Of a stretch of 64,000 bases of DNA, positions 1 through 8,599 are shown piece by piece (position 1 is the first letter of the stretch; each line of letters opens with the position of its first letter). The notes under the pieces are model-generated. The model was not told the DNA's origin and ran no database searches. It was given only the letters and a program-made list of their open reading frames with translations. This DNA comes from HGM04593 sp045636125 (GTDB lineage: Bacteria; Bacteroidota; Bacteroidia; Bacteroidales; Bacteroidaceae): assembly GCA_045636125.1 (NCBI GenBank), contig JAZTWX010000010.1, forward strand, positions 147,884 through 211,883, read 5' to 3'. The translations under genes and the position numbers were made by a program.

Positions 1-570
1 ATGCTCACAATGGGTAGCGGAACGGCATTTGTGTGCCTCATTCTGTTTAGCGGATATTTTGTGAGAAAGCACAATTGGTATTATATGTTACCCATTCTTG
101 CAATATGCTATTCACTACTGCAAGCAAGTGGAATTGAAGCACTCGACCGCGCTACAAGCACAATTGAAGCTACCACCACTTTGGATGCACAAACTGTAAG
201 AGAAACCGATGGTTCTGCATCGGCACGAATAGCCCCTGTCCTAAACTCATTAAATGCCGATTTCTCAAAATTCGAAACCTGGTTCGGCAAAGGAATTGAC
301 GCGGGATTGAAAGATAAAATCAATCGCACATTATTCGACGATTATGGCTTTATATTCTATTTACTCTCATTACTACTTAATTTCGCTTGCGCATATAACT
401 TCCTATCATTAGCAACCCTTTTTATGTTTGCCGGTGTGGCTGGCAGTTCGGGAGGAAATATTCAATATATGTGGGAACTTATGATGATTATGACCTGCGT
501 GAAATATTTTCACGACAACCGCTACAATCCCGACATTTACGAAGAGATAGAAGAAAACAGCGCTGAATAA
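1..570 (+). CDS. C-terminal part of a membrane protein, probable O-antigen/capsule polymerase (Wzy-like)
   Basis: The reading frame is open to the window edge, so the ATG at base 1 need not be the real start. About 189 residues are visible: two hydrophobic segments near residues 7-45, a polar loop of about 65 residues, then hydrophobic segments near 110-165 and a short acidic tail. A large loop followed by a last helix pair with a GN-Q-x-W pattern fits the end of Wzy-type polymerases, which join polysaccharide repeat units at the inner membrane. The family call is inference from topology and from the glycosyltransferase genes that follow. It could be another multi-pass polysaccharide protein. 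Confidence 0.45.
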   Translation: MLTMGSGTAFVCLILFSGYFVRKHNWYYMLPILAICYSLLQASGIEALDRATSTIEATTTLDAQTVRETDGSASARIAPVLNSLNADFSKFETWFGKGIDAGLKDKINRTLFDDYGFIFYLLSLLLNFACAYNFLSLATLFMFAGVAGSSGGNIQYMWELMMIMTCVKYFHDNRYNPDIYEEIEENSAE

Positions 571-614
571 AGAAAACAAGGAATTACAATACAAAATTTG
601 TAAAAACATCAAAT

Positions 615-1550
615 ATGAATATCGTAGATTTTTTCGACAATAGAAGGTACTGGGAAGAGAAAAGAAACAAATTTCTCAATAGTATTTATTTTTATGCACT
701 ATGGAACAGAATTGTCGTAGTTGCTGCAAATATTATATTGCCGGTCTACTTCAAGCTCACTGCAAACAATAAAAAATATGCCTTAAAAAATACCGACAAG
801 AAGGAAAACCGCTATATTGTTTCACTAACATCGTTCCCAACACGAATCCCAAGATTATGGCTAGTTGTAGAAAGTATTTTACGACAAAACATAAAACCCG
901 ATAAAATAGTACTCTATCTGCAAGTTTCATCAGAAGATTTATTACCGAAGAATTTGCTTGCTCTTAAAAAAAGAGGGGTAGAAATTGAACTTTGCGACAG
1001 TTCTTTACGCTCACACAACAAATATTATCACGCGTTCAAGAATTACCACAAAGATAACATAATAACAATAGACGACGATATCTTTTATAGGAGCGATTTT
1101 ATTGAGAACCTAATAGACTGGAATAAGAAGTACCCCAAGTGCATTATATGTAATTGGGCTAAAATTGTATCGAGCGAAACAGAATTGTATCGCAACTGGC
1201 GCCAGGTTGCCGAATCTTCGATTTCAAAGTTCTATCTCCCCATTGGTGTTGCCGGTGTTTTATACCCGACTAACTGTATGTACAAAGATATTTTCAATCA
1301 GGAACTTATAAAAAGCTGCACCCTTTCGGCCGATGATATTTTTTTAACGTGTATGGCGCTACTGAATGGGACAGAAAAATTTTTTACCGGATACAAACAG
1401 CATTTTCTTGAAGTTATAATAAATAGGAATATTAAATTAAGTACAGAAAATATTTCCCAAAACAAGAACCAGAAATGTGTTGACAATCTAAATAAATACT
1501 ACCAAGAAAGACTGGGTATAAGACCTTTTATTGACCTCATAAATGACTGA
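615..1550 (+). CDS. Glycosyltransferase of a Bacteroidales polysaccharide-locus family (GT2-like)
   Basis: A 311-residue cytoplasmic protein with a hydrophobic stretch near residues 30-50. The core has an SLTSFPTRI segment near residue 72, a long alpha/beta region, and an acidic IDDD metal/nucleotide-sugar motif near residue 153, as in GT-A fold transferases. It probably adds one sugar to a lipid-linked repeat unit; donor and acceptor are unknown. It is AT-rich compared with the GT2 gene at 3262. Its stop overlaps the start of a short broken glycosyltransferase copy (ATGACTGA at 1543-1550). The pseudogene at 8064-8588 belongs to the same family. Confidence 0.75.
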   Translation: MNIVDFFDNRRYWEEKRNKFLNSIYFYALWNRIVVVAANIILPVYFKLTANNKKYALKNTDKKENRYIVSLTSFPTRIPRLWLVVESILRQNIKPDKIVLYLQVSSEDLLPKNLLALKKRGVEIELCDSSLRSHNKYYHAFKNYHKDNIITIDDDIFYRSDFIENLIDWNKKYPKCIICNWAKIVSSETELYRNWRQVAESSISKFYLPIGVAGVLYPTNCMYKDIFNQELIKSCTLSADDIFLTCMALLNGTEKFFTGYKQHFLEVIINRNIKLSTENISQNKNQKCVDNLNKYYQERLGIRPFIDLIND

Positions 1551-1599
1551 TCTCACCCTTGCCATTTGCGTTTATAACGCCGAAAAATACAATAAATAA
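1543..1599 (+). pseudogene. 5' stub of the GT2 gene that now starts at 3262
   Basis: Bases 1543-1590 match 3262-3309 at 45 of 48 positions, including an uninterrupted 34-base identity. The stub encodes 18 residues beginning MTDLTLAICVYNAE, then diverges and stops at 1597-1599. Both copies begin with the same ATGACTGA overlap with the preceding gene's stop codon. This is a scar: the GT2 gene once followed the 615-1550 gene directly, and the gene at 1629-3269 came between them together with a second copy of the GT2 start. Confidence 0.9.
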
Positions 1600-1628
1600 T
1601 ACTTATTATAAAGAACCACATTCTTTTT

Positions 1629-3269
1629 ATGGCATTACCTATAAACATAAACGACCTTCTAAAAAAGAACAAGGTCGAGAGCAATAGAATTGAATTTAAA
1701 GCCGGATGGAACCCCAAAAAGATATATCACTCAATTTGTGCCTTTGCCAACGATATTGACAACTTGGGTGGAGGTTACATTCTTGTGGGAGTTGAAGAAG
1801 AGAACGGTATAGCCAAAAGACCTGTTAAGGGCATTTCTCACGAGCAAATAGACAAAATTCAAAAAGAGATGATTGGCTTTAACAACAAAATAGAGCCTTA
1901 TTATCTCCCACGAATATCGGTCGAAGAGATTGACAATAAAACAATTGTCGTTATATGGGTTCCCAGTGGAGCAAATAGGCCTTACAATGTTCTGGAAGAT
2001 GTTAATGCAAAACACAGCAAACCAAAATATTATATAAGAAGTGGCAGTTGCACTATTGAAGCTAAAGGAGAGGCTCTCGATCAATTGCGAGAACTGGCAA
2101 ACAGGACTCCTTTTGACGACAGAGGCAATTCCGCAATAAGTATTGACGATATATCTCCCATATTGGTATACGACCACCTGAAAAAGGTTGGAAGCAAGCT
2201 TGTCAACAAATTTAGTTCAGAGGGATTAGAAAAAATTCTTGAACAAATGGATTTGTATGAAGGCCCCACAGAAAGAAGAGATCTTAAAAATGTTGCAGCA
2301 ATGATGTTCTGCGAACATCTTCAAAAATTCTTCCCCATTAGCAGAGTCGAAATTGTGGTATTTCCCAATGGAAGGATAAAAGACCCTAACAACTTCTATG
2401 AGATTCCTAAAATTACAGGAACCGTACCACAAATGATTGATGAGACTTTAAGACAATTACGCACATTCATTAGAGAACGTATAATAAAACAGAAAGACAA
2501 AGCCGAATCACTTCGATATTTCAACTACCCATACCAAGCGTTAGAGGAGGCTGTTGTTAATGCACTTTACCACAGAGACTACCAAGAGCGCGAACCTGTG
2601 GAAATAACAATAGAGCCAGATAAAATATCAATTCTCAGTTATGCAGGCCCCGACCGTTCTGTTACAGCAGAAGCCATTAAGCAAGGAAGCATCTTGCGCT
2701 CGCGAAGATACCGAAACCGCAGGCTTGGAGATTTTCTAAAAGAGCTAGAACTCACAGAGGGAAGATGCACCGGAATTCCTACTATACAAGAAGAGCTGGC
2801 AAAAAATGGTTCACCAAGAGCCACTATAGAAACAGATGAGGGAAGAACATTTTTCCTAATAGACATTCCTTGCCACGAAGGATTCGAAACCGAGTTACTA
2901 AAGACCGAAAATTCGGAGTTAACAACGGAAAACTCGGAGTTAACGCAGAGAAACACGGAGTTAACAACGGAAAACTCGGAGTTAACGCAAGAAAACTCGG
3001 AATTAAATGCTGAAAACGGGATAAGACAAATTCAGAGAATTAGGAGCGAAGCGAACAAGCAGAAATTCATAGAAGCATTGATATTATTTTGTAAAACGGA
3101 GAAATCCATAACAGAAATTGCCGAGTATTTTGGTTTCAAAGATAAGTACAGGCTGAAAAAGAACTATATTCAGCCAATTATAGGTGTACATTTGAAATTA
3201 ACACAACCCGACAACCCAAACAGTCGCTCACAGAAATATGTAAGCATACAACACGTAAACAATGACTGA
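1629..3269 (+). CDS. AlbA_2/Schlafen-type ATP-binding protein with a repeat-encoded coiled coil
   Basis: 546 residues. The N-terminus (about 10-135) looks like an AlbA_2 (Schlafen-like) domain: ESNRIEFKAGW, a GGGYILVGVEE strand-turn, then a YYIRSGSCT strand. Residues about 290-420 resemble the ATP-binding C-terminal module common in these proteins (EEAVVNALYHRDY, a GHKL-like N-box). Residues about 427-465 are a heptad repeat (TENSELT-type) encoded by 21-bp DNA repeats, likely a coiled coil. A C-terminal helix-turn-helix-like segment follows. Such proteins are often called transcriptional regulators or ATP-binding proteins; their role is mostly unknown and some relatives lie in defence contexts. 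It sits inside a polysaccharide operon, flanked by a duplicated glycosyltransferase start, so it is probably cargo and not a biosynthetic enzyme. Its last residues (ND, stop) lie in the duplicated segment. Confidence 0.75.
   Translation: MALPININDLLKKNKVESNRIEFKAGWNPKKIYHSICAFANDIDNLGGGYILVGVEEENGIAKRPVKGISHEQIDKIQKEMIGFNNKIEPYYLPRISVEEIDNKTIVVIWVPSGANRPYNVLEDVNAKHSKPKYYIRSGSCTIEAKGEALDQLRELANRTPFDDRGNSAISIDDISPILVYDHLKKVGSKLVNKFSSEGLEKILEQMDLYEGPTERRDLKNVAAMMFCEHLQKFFPISRVEIVVFPNGRIKDPNNFYEIPKITGTVPQMIDETLRQLRTFIRERIIKQKDKAESLRYFNYPYQALEEAVVNALYHRDYQEREPVEITIEPDKISILSYAGPDRSVTAEAIKQGSILRSRRYRNRRLGDFLKELELTEGRCTGIPTIQEELAKNGSPRATIETDEGRTFFLIDIPCHEGFETELLKTENSELTTENSELTQRNTELTTENSELTQENSELNAENGIRQIQRIRSEANKQKFIEALILFCKTEKSITEIAEYFGFKDKYRLKKNYIQPIIGVHLKLTQPDNPNSRSQKYVSIQHVNND
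2905..3018 (+). repeat. In-frame 21-bp tandem repeats in the AlbA-type gene
   Basis: About five 21-bp units built on acggaaaactcggagttaac, alternating between two variants so that a 42-bp higher-order period is visible. Each unit encodes seven residues of the type (T/Q)(E/R)N(S/T)EL(T/N). Because 21 is a multiple of 3, copy-number change would lengthen or shorten the coiled coil without a frameshift. Confidence 0.9.
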
Positions 3270-4248
3270 CCTCACCCTTGCCATTTGCGTTTATAACGCC
3301 GAAAGATATATAGAAGAGACTTTGCGCTCGGTTCTTGCACAAACAATGCAGCAGTTCCACCTGCTCATTGTGAACGATTGCAGCACCGACGGAAGCGTTG
3401 CCGTTATAGAAAAGTTCTTTGCCGGCACTCTACGGCAATATGAACTTGTGTCGTTCGAAGAGAACCGCGGAATTGGCTACGCAAGGCATTTTGCCGAGCG
3501 CAAGGCCGAGACAAAATATATGATGTTCCTCGACGCCGACGATATTCTCCACCCCGATGCCATAGAGACAATGTACCGCAAAATAACCGGCGATGGCGAC
3601 CTTGTGGCCGTGGGCTGTTACCTTGAATACATCGACCGCAACGGCAAAAAGATGGGCGGCGGGCTCTTCCTTGGCGAAAAGACAAAAGAGAAATTTATTG
3701 AAAAGGCGGCGGCAAAAAAGCTCATCTTTATGCAGCCCACAGCAATATACAACCGCGACGCATCCCTTTCGGTAGGTGGTTACGTGATAGACGGCTACCC
3801 TGCCGGCAAGCCCCGTTACCAGGATTTTTGCGAGGACCTCGACCTGTGGACCCGTATGAGCGACCTGCACACGCAAGGCAAGGCAATTGTGGTGGTTCCC
3901 CGCGTGCTGTGCAAATATCGCAAGGGCAGCGGCCTGTCGAGCAACTCGTTCAATATGATTATTAAGATGCGCTACACAAAAACGAATCTTTTGCGCCGCC
4001 GCAACGGGGAGAAAGAGCTTACTTTTGTTGAATTTTACGAGTCGCTCACTCCCCGCCAATTGAAGGAATACAAAAAGGATGCTGCCGCCGCCGATGCCCT
4101 GCGCAACGCAGCCTTCTACTTTAAGAAATACAATGTTTTCTGTGGTGCGTGGGAGATTGTAAAATGTGTGTACCACCGCCCGCTGTACATTTGGGACAAG
4201 ATAAAGCACAATTCGGGGATTTTCAGACATAAGAACAAAAGGACATAA
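3262..4248 (+). CDS. GT2 family glycosyltransferase
   Basis: A 328-residue GT-A fold transferase. The N-terminal nucleotide-binding half is typical of GT2: LAICVYNAERYIEETLRSVL at the start, VNDCSTDGS near residue 37, and the metal-binding DADD near residue 91. A C-terminal acceptor half with several basic stretches follows. It transfers a sugar from a nucleotide donor to the growing repeat unit on the cytoplasmic face of the membrane. The gene is clearly GC-richer than the genes on either side, so it looks like part of the older locus backbone. The start is fixed by the ATGACTGA overlap with the preceding stop. Confidence 0.88.
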   Translation: MTDLTLAICVYNAERYIEETLRSVLAQTMQQFHLLIVNDCSTDGSVAVIEKFFAGTLRQYELVSFEENRGIGYARHFAERKAETKYMMFLDADDILHPDAIETMYRKITGDGDLVAVGCYLEYIDRNGKKMGGGLFLGEKTKEKFIEKAAAKKLIFMQPTAIYNRDASLSVGGYVIDGYPAGKPRYQDFCEDLDLWTRMSDLHTQGKAIVVVPRVLCKYRKGSGLSSNSFNMIIKMRYTKTNLLRRRNGEKELTFVEFYESLTPRQLKEYKKDAAAADALRNAAFYFKKYNVFCGAWEIVKCVYHRPLYIWDKIKHNSGIFRHKNKRT

Positions 4249-4664
4249 TAAAGGCATACTATGAACGTGGAAGAACTCATAAAACAGATTATTCAATGTG
4301 CATACAATGTAAGAAAGAAATTGTATGCAGGATTTCTGGAATCTGTTTATAGGAATGCACTATTAATTGAACTTCGCGGAAATGGTTTAAAAGTTGATAA
4401 AGAAGTACCAATTAATGTACATTACAACAATGTAATTGTTGGTGAGTTCCGGGCAGATATTATAGTAGAAGACTCGGTTATTCTTGAATTAAAAGCAATA
4501 CAAAAATTGTCAACAATTCACGAAGCACAACTTGTAAACTATCTCACTGCCACCAACATTGAACACGGTTTGTTAATAAATTTCGGCAGCGAGAAACTTG
4601 AAGTAAAAAGAAAATATAGAATATTCAGAAACACAAAAAATATGTAACTTCTGTTCTTATGTCT
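4225..4664. repeat. 13-bp inverted repeats flanking the GxxExxY gene
   Basis: AGACATAAGAACA at 4225-4237 and its exact reverse complement TGTTCTTATGTCT at 4652-4664 bracket the small gene at 4261-4647. The left copy covers the last codons of the GT2 gene; the right copy lies just before the kinase-like gene. This is a perfect match of modest length, so chance is possible, but the position on both sides of a compositionally odd gene is suggestive. Confidence 0.7.
4261..4647 (+). CDS. GxxExxY protein (PDDEXK-like family)
   Basis: 128 residues carrying the family signature GFLESVY (GxxExxY) near residues 23-29, followed by FRADIIVEDSVILELKA, the D...ExK-like core of PDDEXK nuclease folds, near residues 63-79. 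Family members are widespread in Bacteroidetes and cyanobacteria. Their function is not established; a nuclease-like role is inferred from the fold. It is much more AT-rich than the two genes around it and is flanked by a 13-bp inverted repeat, so it appears to be a single-gene insertion into the polysaccharide locus. Confidence 0.85.
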   Translation: MNVEELIKQIIQCAYNVRKKLYAGFLESVYRNALLIELRGNGLKVDKEVPINVHYNNVIVGEFRADIIVEDSVILELKAIQKLSTIHEAQLVNYLTATNIEHGLLINFGSEKLEVKRKYRIFRNTKNM

Positions 4665-4700
4665 ATAAAAGAACAAAGAAGCGAGGAGATAAAAAACACA

Positions 4701-6023
4701 ATGACACAAAAAGAGACAACGAACCACATTGAGGCAGTTATTGGGTTGCTGAACGCAAAGGCCGAATATGCCGTGCTACGCAATTTCGAGGGGCTACCCC
4801 ACAGCAACAACAGCCGCGACATAGACATAATTATAACCCGCAATAGCTACAAAGCGATTAAAAAAGAGCTTGTGGAACTGATAGACAACAGCGGGTGGAA
4901 AATTGCGACCTACCTGCACAGCGACCGCCTCATAAGCTACGTGTGCGCAAAGAACAGCGAGGAGAGCACCGAGATTGTGCAATGGGACTTCTTCTTCGAC
5001 ACATCGGTGTGGGGAATAGAGCTTATGAGCGCACAGGATTTTCTGCGCCACCGCGCCTTCAACGGCTACCTGTACCACATTGGTACCGATGGACAATTCC
5101 TCGACAAATACCTCTACAACCGCGCAGTGGGCAGCCAATACCCCGAAAAGTACCGCGCCACACGCGAAGCTGCCGAGCACTCCCCCATTGTCACCGAAAA
5201 GATTTTAGCCATTTTTGGCTATAAAGATACGAAAGAGTGCGACAAAGCAAGCGGCAGCAAGCTCATAATGCGTGCACTTTGGGCAAACATAAAGAAAAGG
5301 CCGCTTGCACTCCTGTGCAGCATAATCTATTTTCTTTACACCTTTATTGGTAACTACATCTGCTCGCGCACTGGGTTCAGCGTAGGATTTACCGGCCCCG
5401 ACGGCAGTGGAAAAACCACCGTTATTGAGATGCTGCTCGGAAGGATTGCCCCGGTGTTTGGCACAGCACACAAATACTACCATTTTCGCCCCATGCTCTT
5501 TGGCAACTTGGGCGAGGTTGCACACTCGGCAGGTATAAAAAAGGAGGTTGACCGCGACTACAGCAAGCCTCATCGTGGTGGCAAAACCGGCAAATTAAAT
5601 TCCATTGCACGCCTTGCCTACTACTCCATCGACTACATACTGGGGTATTTCACAAAAGTAAAAAGCGTAACCCGCATCACCCGCGTGGTTATTTTCGACC
5701 GCTACTACACCGACATTATTTGCGACAGCCGCCGCTCGCGCATCTACCTTTGCCCCAGGTTCCTCTATTGGTGGGGAAGGCTGTTCATTCCCTCACTGAA
5801 TTATAATATTCTACTCACCGCAAGCAGCGAAACAATTCTTGCCCGCAAGCGTGAGCTCGACGAGGAGGGCATACGCACCATTAACCAGAAAATTGACTAC
5901 CTGTGTGGCAAAAAAGGCTACCGCAAGGTGCTTAACGAAGCTGCACCGCAGGCTGCCGTGAGCGAAATACTCAATTATATTTTTGAGGAGCAGCACAAGA
6001 AGAACTTAAGAAGATTAAGATAA
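4701..6023 (+). CDS. Thymidylate-kinase-like P-loop protein with N-terminal nucleotidyltransferase-like domain
   Basis: I choose the ATG at 4701 (MTQKETTN) over 4659, because 4659 lies inside the inverted repeat. The product is 440 residues. Residues about 1-150 resemble a nucleotidyltransferase fold (AVLRNFEGLP, then RDIDIII). A hydrophobic stretch near 195-215 follows. Then comes a P-loop kinase domain with Walker A GPDGSGKTT near 232-240 and VIFDRYYTD near 330, the DR-Y pattern of thymidylate kinases. Proteins of this build occur in polysaccharide and LPS loci and probably phosphorylate or handle a sugar, polyprenol or nucleotide; the exact substrate is unknown. It is GC-rich like the backbone genes. 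Confidence 0.7.
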   Translation: MTQKETTNHIEAVIGLLNAKAEYAVLRNFEGLPHSNNSRDIDIIITRNSYKAIKKELVELIDNSGWKIATYLHSDRLISYVCAKNSEESTEIVQWDFFFDTSVWGIELMSAQDFLRHRAFNGYLYHIGTDGQFLDKYLYNRAVGSQYPEKYRATREAAEHSPIVTEKILAIFGYKDTKECDKASGSKLIMRALWANIKKRPLALLCSIIYFLYTFIGNYICSRTGFSVGFTGPDGSGKTTVIEMLLGRIAPVFGTAHKYYHFRPMLFGNLGEVAHSAGIKKEVDRDYSKPHRGGKTGKLNSIARLAYYSIDYILGYFTKVKSVTRITRVVIFDRYYTDIICDSRRSRIYLCPRFLYWWGRLFIPSLNYNILLTASSETILARKRELDEEGIRTINQKIDYLCGKKGYRKVLNEAAPQAAVSEILNYIFEEQHKKNLRRLR

Positions 6024-6029
6024 GGAATT

Positions 6030-7055
6030 ATGAGCACAGCACAAAACAGATTACATTGGATAGATACATCCAAGGCAATTTGCATAATGTGCGTATACTT
6101 TGCACATTGTGTTTTCTTTACGACAAACGACCCTGTTCTAAAAAAGATTGTTGCTCCATTTTATGTAAATACGTTCTTTTTTGTTAGCGGCTACCTTCTA
6201 TATAAGAAATACTTACAACCGGTTTTAATAAATAATTTTTCTTTTGGAACATACTGGAGTTGTATAAAGATAAGTATATACCGCATTGTCATTCCTTCTA
6301 TAATATTTTCATCTATAATATTTATACCTAAAACGTTCTTTCACAGCCAGAGTGTTGACTACAAAATGTTTATATTAAACACACTTGGCGGATGTGGTTT
6401 TTGGTTTACAGCAGCACTGGCGGTTGCGCAGACAACAATTTTTACACTATTTTTAACTAAAAGAAGAAACATTTTCTTTTACCTTGTCATAACGGCTGGC
6501 ATATTTCTTGCAATACAACTGCTAAGCGATTTCACTCCAAAACCAGCACACAATTATTTCCCGTGGTATTGGCGAACAGGCCTCATATATATGTTCATTA
6601 TAACTTTAGGCGGGTTGTATTATGTATATGAAAACAAAATAAACCGCTTTTTAGACAAAGGCGGGATAATACTAGCGATAATCATAAGCACATTAGTCTA
6701 TATTCATTTTTACAGTGGGAAAGATATTGCATTTATAGGGTTAAGTGGCCGCTGTAGTTTTTTGGGGTTAAGTGGAGCTATTTCAACGACTCTTCTATTG
6801 ATTTATATAGTCAAACATTGCAACAATTATAAGATTACAGATTTTATAGGAAAGAACTCTATAATCTTCTATTTTCTGTCCGGCGCAGTACCTACTATTG
6901 TTTCCACAATACTAAAGAGAGTGGTCGAAGGGAACATATTACTTATTACAACCATTACCGCATCTATAATTATTAGTTACATCGTAACCTTGATTATTAA
7001 TCGTTACATACCTTTCTTAACAGACATTCGTTTGCTAAAAAAGCAGTCCAATTAA
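6030..7055 (+). CDS. Acyltransferase family 3 membrane protein (1)
   Basis: 341 residues with about ten hydrophobic segments. The N-terminal signature RLHWIDTSKAICIMCVYFAH matches acyltransferase-3 proteins (PF01757), where the first-helix His is thought to be catalytic. The family O-acylates (often O-acetylates) sugars at the membrane. Here it would modify the glycan built by the neighbouring transferases. It is AT-rich, lies 6 nt after the kinase-like gene, and begins a 4.9-kb AT-rich block that runs to the GT4 gene at 10956. Acyl donor and sugar target cannot be read from the sequence. Confidence 0.8.
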   Translation: MSTAQNRLHWIDTSKAICIMCVYFAHCVFFTTNDPVLKKIVAPFYVNTFFFVSGYLLYKKYLQPVLINNFSFGTYWSCIKISIYRIVIPSIIFSSIIFIPKTFFHSQSVDYKMFILNTLGGCGFWFTAALAVAQTTIFTLFLTKRRNIFFYLVITAGIFLAIQLLSDFTPKPAHNYFPWYWRTGLIYMFIITLGGLYYVYENKINRFLDKGGIILAIIISTLVYIHFYSGKDIAFIGLSGRCSFLGLSGAISTTLLLIYIVKHCNNYKITDFIGKNSIIFYFLSGAVPTIVSTILKRVVEGNILLITTITASIIISYIVTLIINRYIPFLTDIRLLKKQSN

Positions 7056-7076
7056 AATTATACTATTACAATCAAA

Positions 7077-8063
7077 ATGGCACAAACACAAAGAATAGAT
7101 TTCATAGACCTTGCAAAGGGAATATGTATTTTTCTGGTGGTAATTGGGCATTGTGGTGCACCAATAGATATTCCAGGCTATGAAATCGTGAGAATGCCTT
7201 TGTATTTCATCTTGTCGGGGTTGTTCTTCAAGACATACGGAGGAATTAAACAACTAACAATTAAGAAGATAAACAAAATATTGATTCCTTTTTTGTTTTT
7301 CTATTTATTGAGCAACGTCGCATTTTATGCAATAAAATACACAGCACCGCAATACTTGATAACATCGGCACGCGGAATTCTAGACATTTTCGATAATCGA
7401 CAGTTCTTCAATGGCCCCATTTGGTTCCTTCTGTGCCTTTTTTGGTGTAATATATACTTTTGTATAATTGCGACTTGCTTTAATAGGGAGAGCACCCGCA
7501 TCGGTATTATTGCTCTACTCGGCTTTCTCGGATGGTATTTAGGTGATAAAAACATTTTCGTTCCACTATTCCTTGATGTTGCAATGACAGCAATGCCTTT
7601 TTTCGCACTTGGATATTATTTGAAAAAAAGCAATATATTGTACCCTAATAAATGGGACAAATATAACCTATTGATTGCACTCTTCTTTTGGGGAATATCG
7701 TTTATACTCACAGCTACAACTCATTACAGGCTATCGCTGCACTATAATGGCCTAAACGGAATAAGCACGTATTTTATAGCAATATCATCGGTACTCTCTA
7801 TTTTGTTTATTTGCAAAAGTATTAAAAGGTTGCCATTCTTTTCCTACATAGGCAAATACTCTATTATACTTTTGTGCGTACACCATTTGATATATCGTCC
7901 CGTAAAAGTATTATTACACTCCACCGGAATGGAGATTATTGACAACGGATATATGGTAGCGGCCGTTACCCTGTTACTTTCCACACTATGCATTCCATTA
8001 TGTATTAAATACATTCCTTGGTTTGTTGCACAAAAAGATTTAATAAAAGAAACAACAAAATAA
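7077..8063 (+). CDS. Acyltransferase family 3 membrane protein (2)
   Basis: 328 residues, multi-pass. It starts with RIDFIDLAKGICIFLVVIGH, the canonical acyltransferase-3 first helix with its conserved His, then VRMPLYFILSGLFF. A second O-acylation enzyme, 21 nt after the first. Only 2-3 codons beyond its stop, the body of a 5'-truncated glycosyltransferase pseudogene begins in the same frame, so the end of this gene is a recombination junction. Sequence divergence from the other two acyltransferases argues for separate origins and against a local tandem duplication. Confidence 0.85.
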   Translation: MAQTQRIDFIDLAKGICIFLVVIGHCGAPIDIPGYEIVRMPLYFILSGLFFKTYGGIKQLTIKKINKILIPFLFFYLLSNVAFYAIKYTAPQYLITSARGILDIFDNRQFFNGPIWFLLCLFWCNIYFCIIATCFNRESTRIGIIALLGFLGWYLGDKNIFVPLFLDVAMTAMPFFALGYYLKKSNILYPNKWDKYNLLIALFFWGISFILTATTHYRLSLHYNGLNGISTYFIAISSVLSILFICKSIKRLPFFSYIGKYSIILLCVHHLIYRPVKVLLHSTGMEIIDNGYMVAAVTLLLSTLCIPLCIKYIPWFVAQKDLIKETTK

Positions 8064-8588
8064 CCACACATAAATTACTATGCAATATCGCAGAACCCCA
8101 ACGATATTGTAATAACGGTCGACGATGACCTTTTCTACCGCACAACACTTGTAGAAAAGCATTTAGAAGCGCACCGCAAGTATCCCAAAGCAATTATTGC
8201 CAACTAGGTAAAAGAGATTCTACCCACAACACCGCTCTACAAAGAGTGGCCCGACGGGAAAGAGGCAAAACTATCGAACCACTTTCTACTTTTGGGAGTA
8301 AGTAGCGTACTCTACCCTCCCCACGCTCTATACAAAGATGCGTTCCTTGTAAAAGAGATTACAGAACTATGCCTCACAGCCGACGATGTGTGGTTGTCGT
8401 GTATGGCGTTGCTGCAAAAGACACCCATCTATTTCACAAACAACGAATACAACCACCTGCCAATAACAATTAGAAATAATGAAACTCTTATTTCTATTAA
8501 TTACGAACGCAACCAGATGTGTGTAGACAACCTTAATCGTTATTACAAAGAAAAAATTGGCATACAACCATTTATCGATCTACCATAA
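8064..8588 (+). pseudogene. Decayed GT2-like glycosyltransferase, 5'-truncated with an internal amber stop
   Basis: Reading in frame from about 8073 gives INYYAISQNPNDIVITVDDD, which aligns to residues about 135-155 of the 615-1550 product. The similarity continues to the C-termini (IGIQPFIDLP versus LGIRPFIDLI). The first ~130 codons are missing. A TAG at 8205-8207 occupies the position of a Trp codon in the intact homologue (AN-stop versus CNW), so a single TGG-to-TAG change explains it. An ATG at 8292 begins a remaining 98-codon stretch, which is unlikely to be functional. The remnant is left over from an earlier version of the locus. Confidence 0.9.
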
Positions 8589-8599
8589 ACACGTATGAC

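Noticed and set aside
3430..4296. 288-codon open frame on the - strand
   Set aside because: Antisense to the GT2 gene, with biased composition and no domain.
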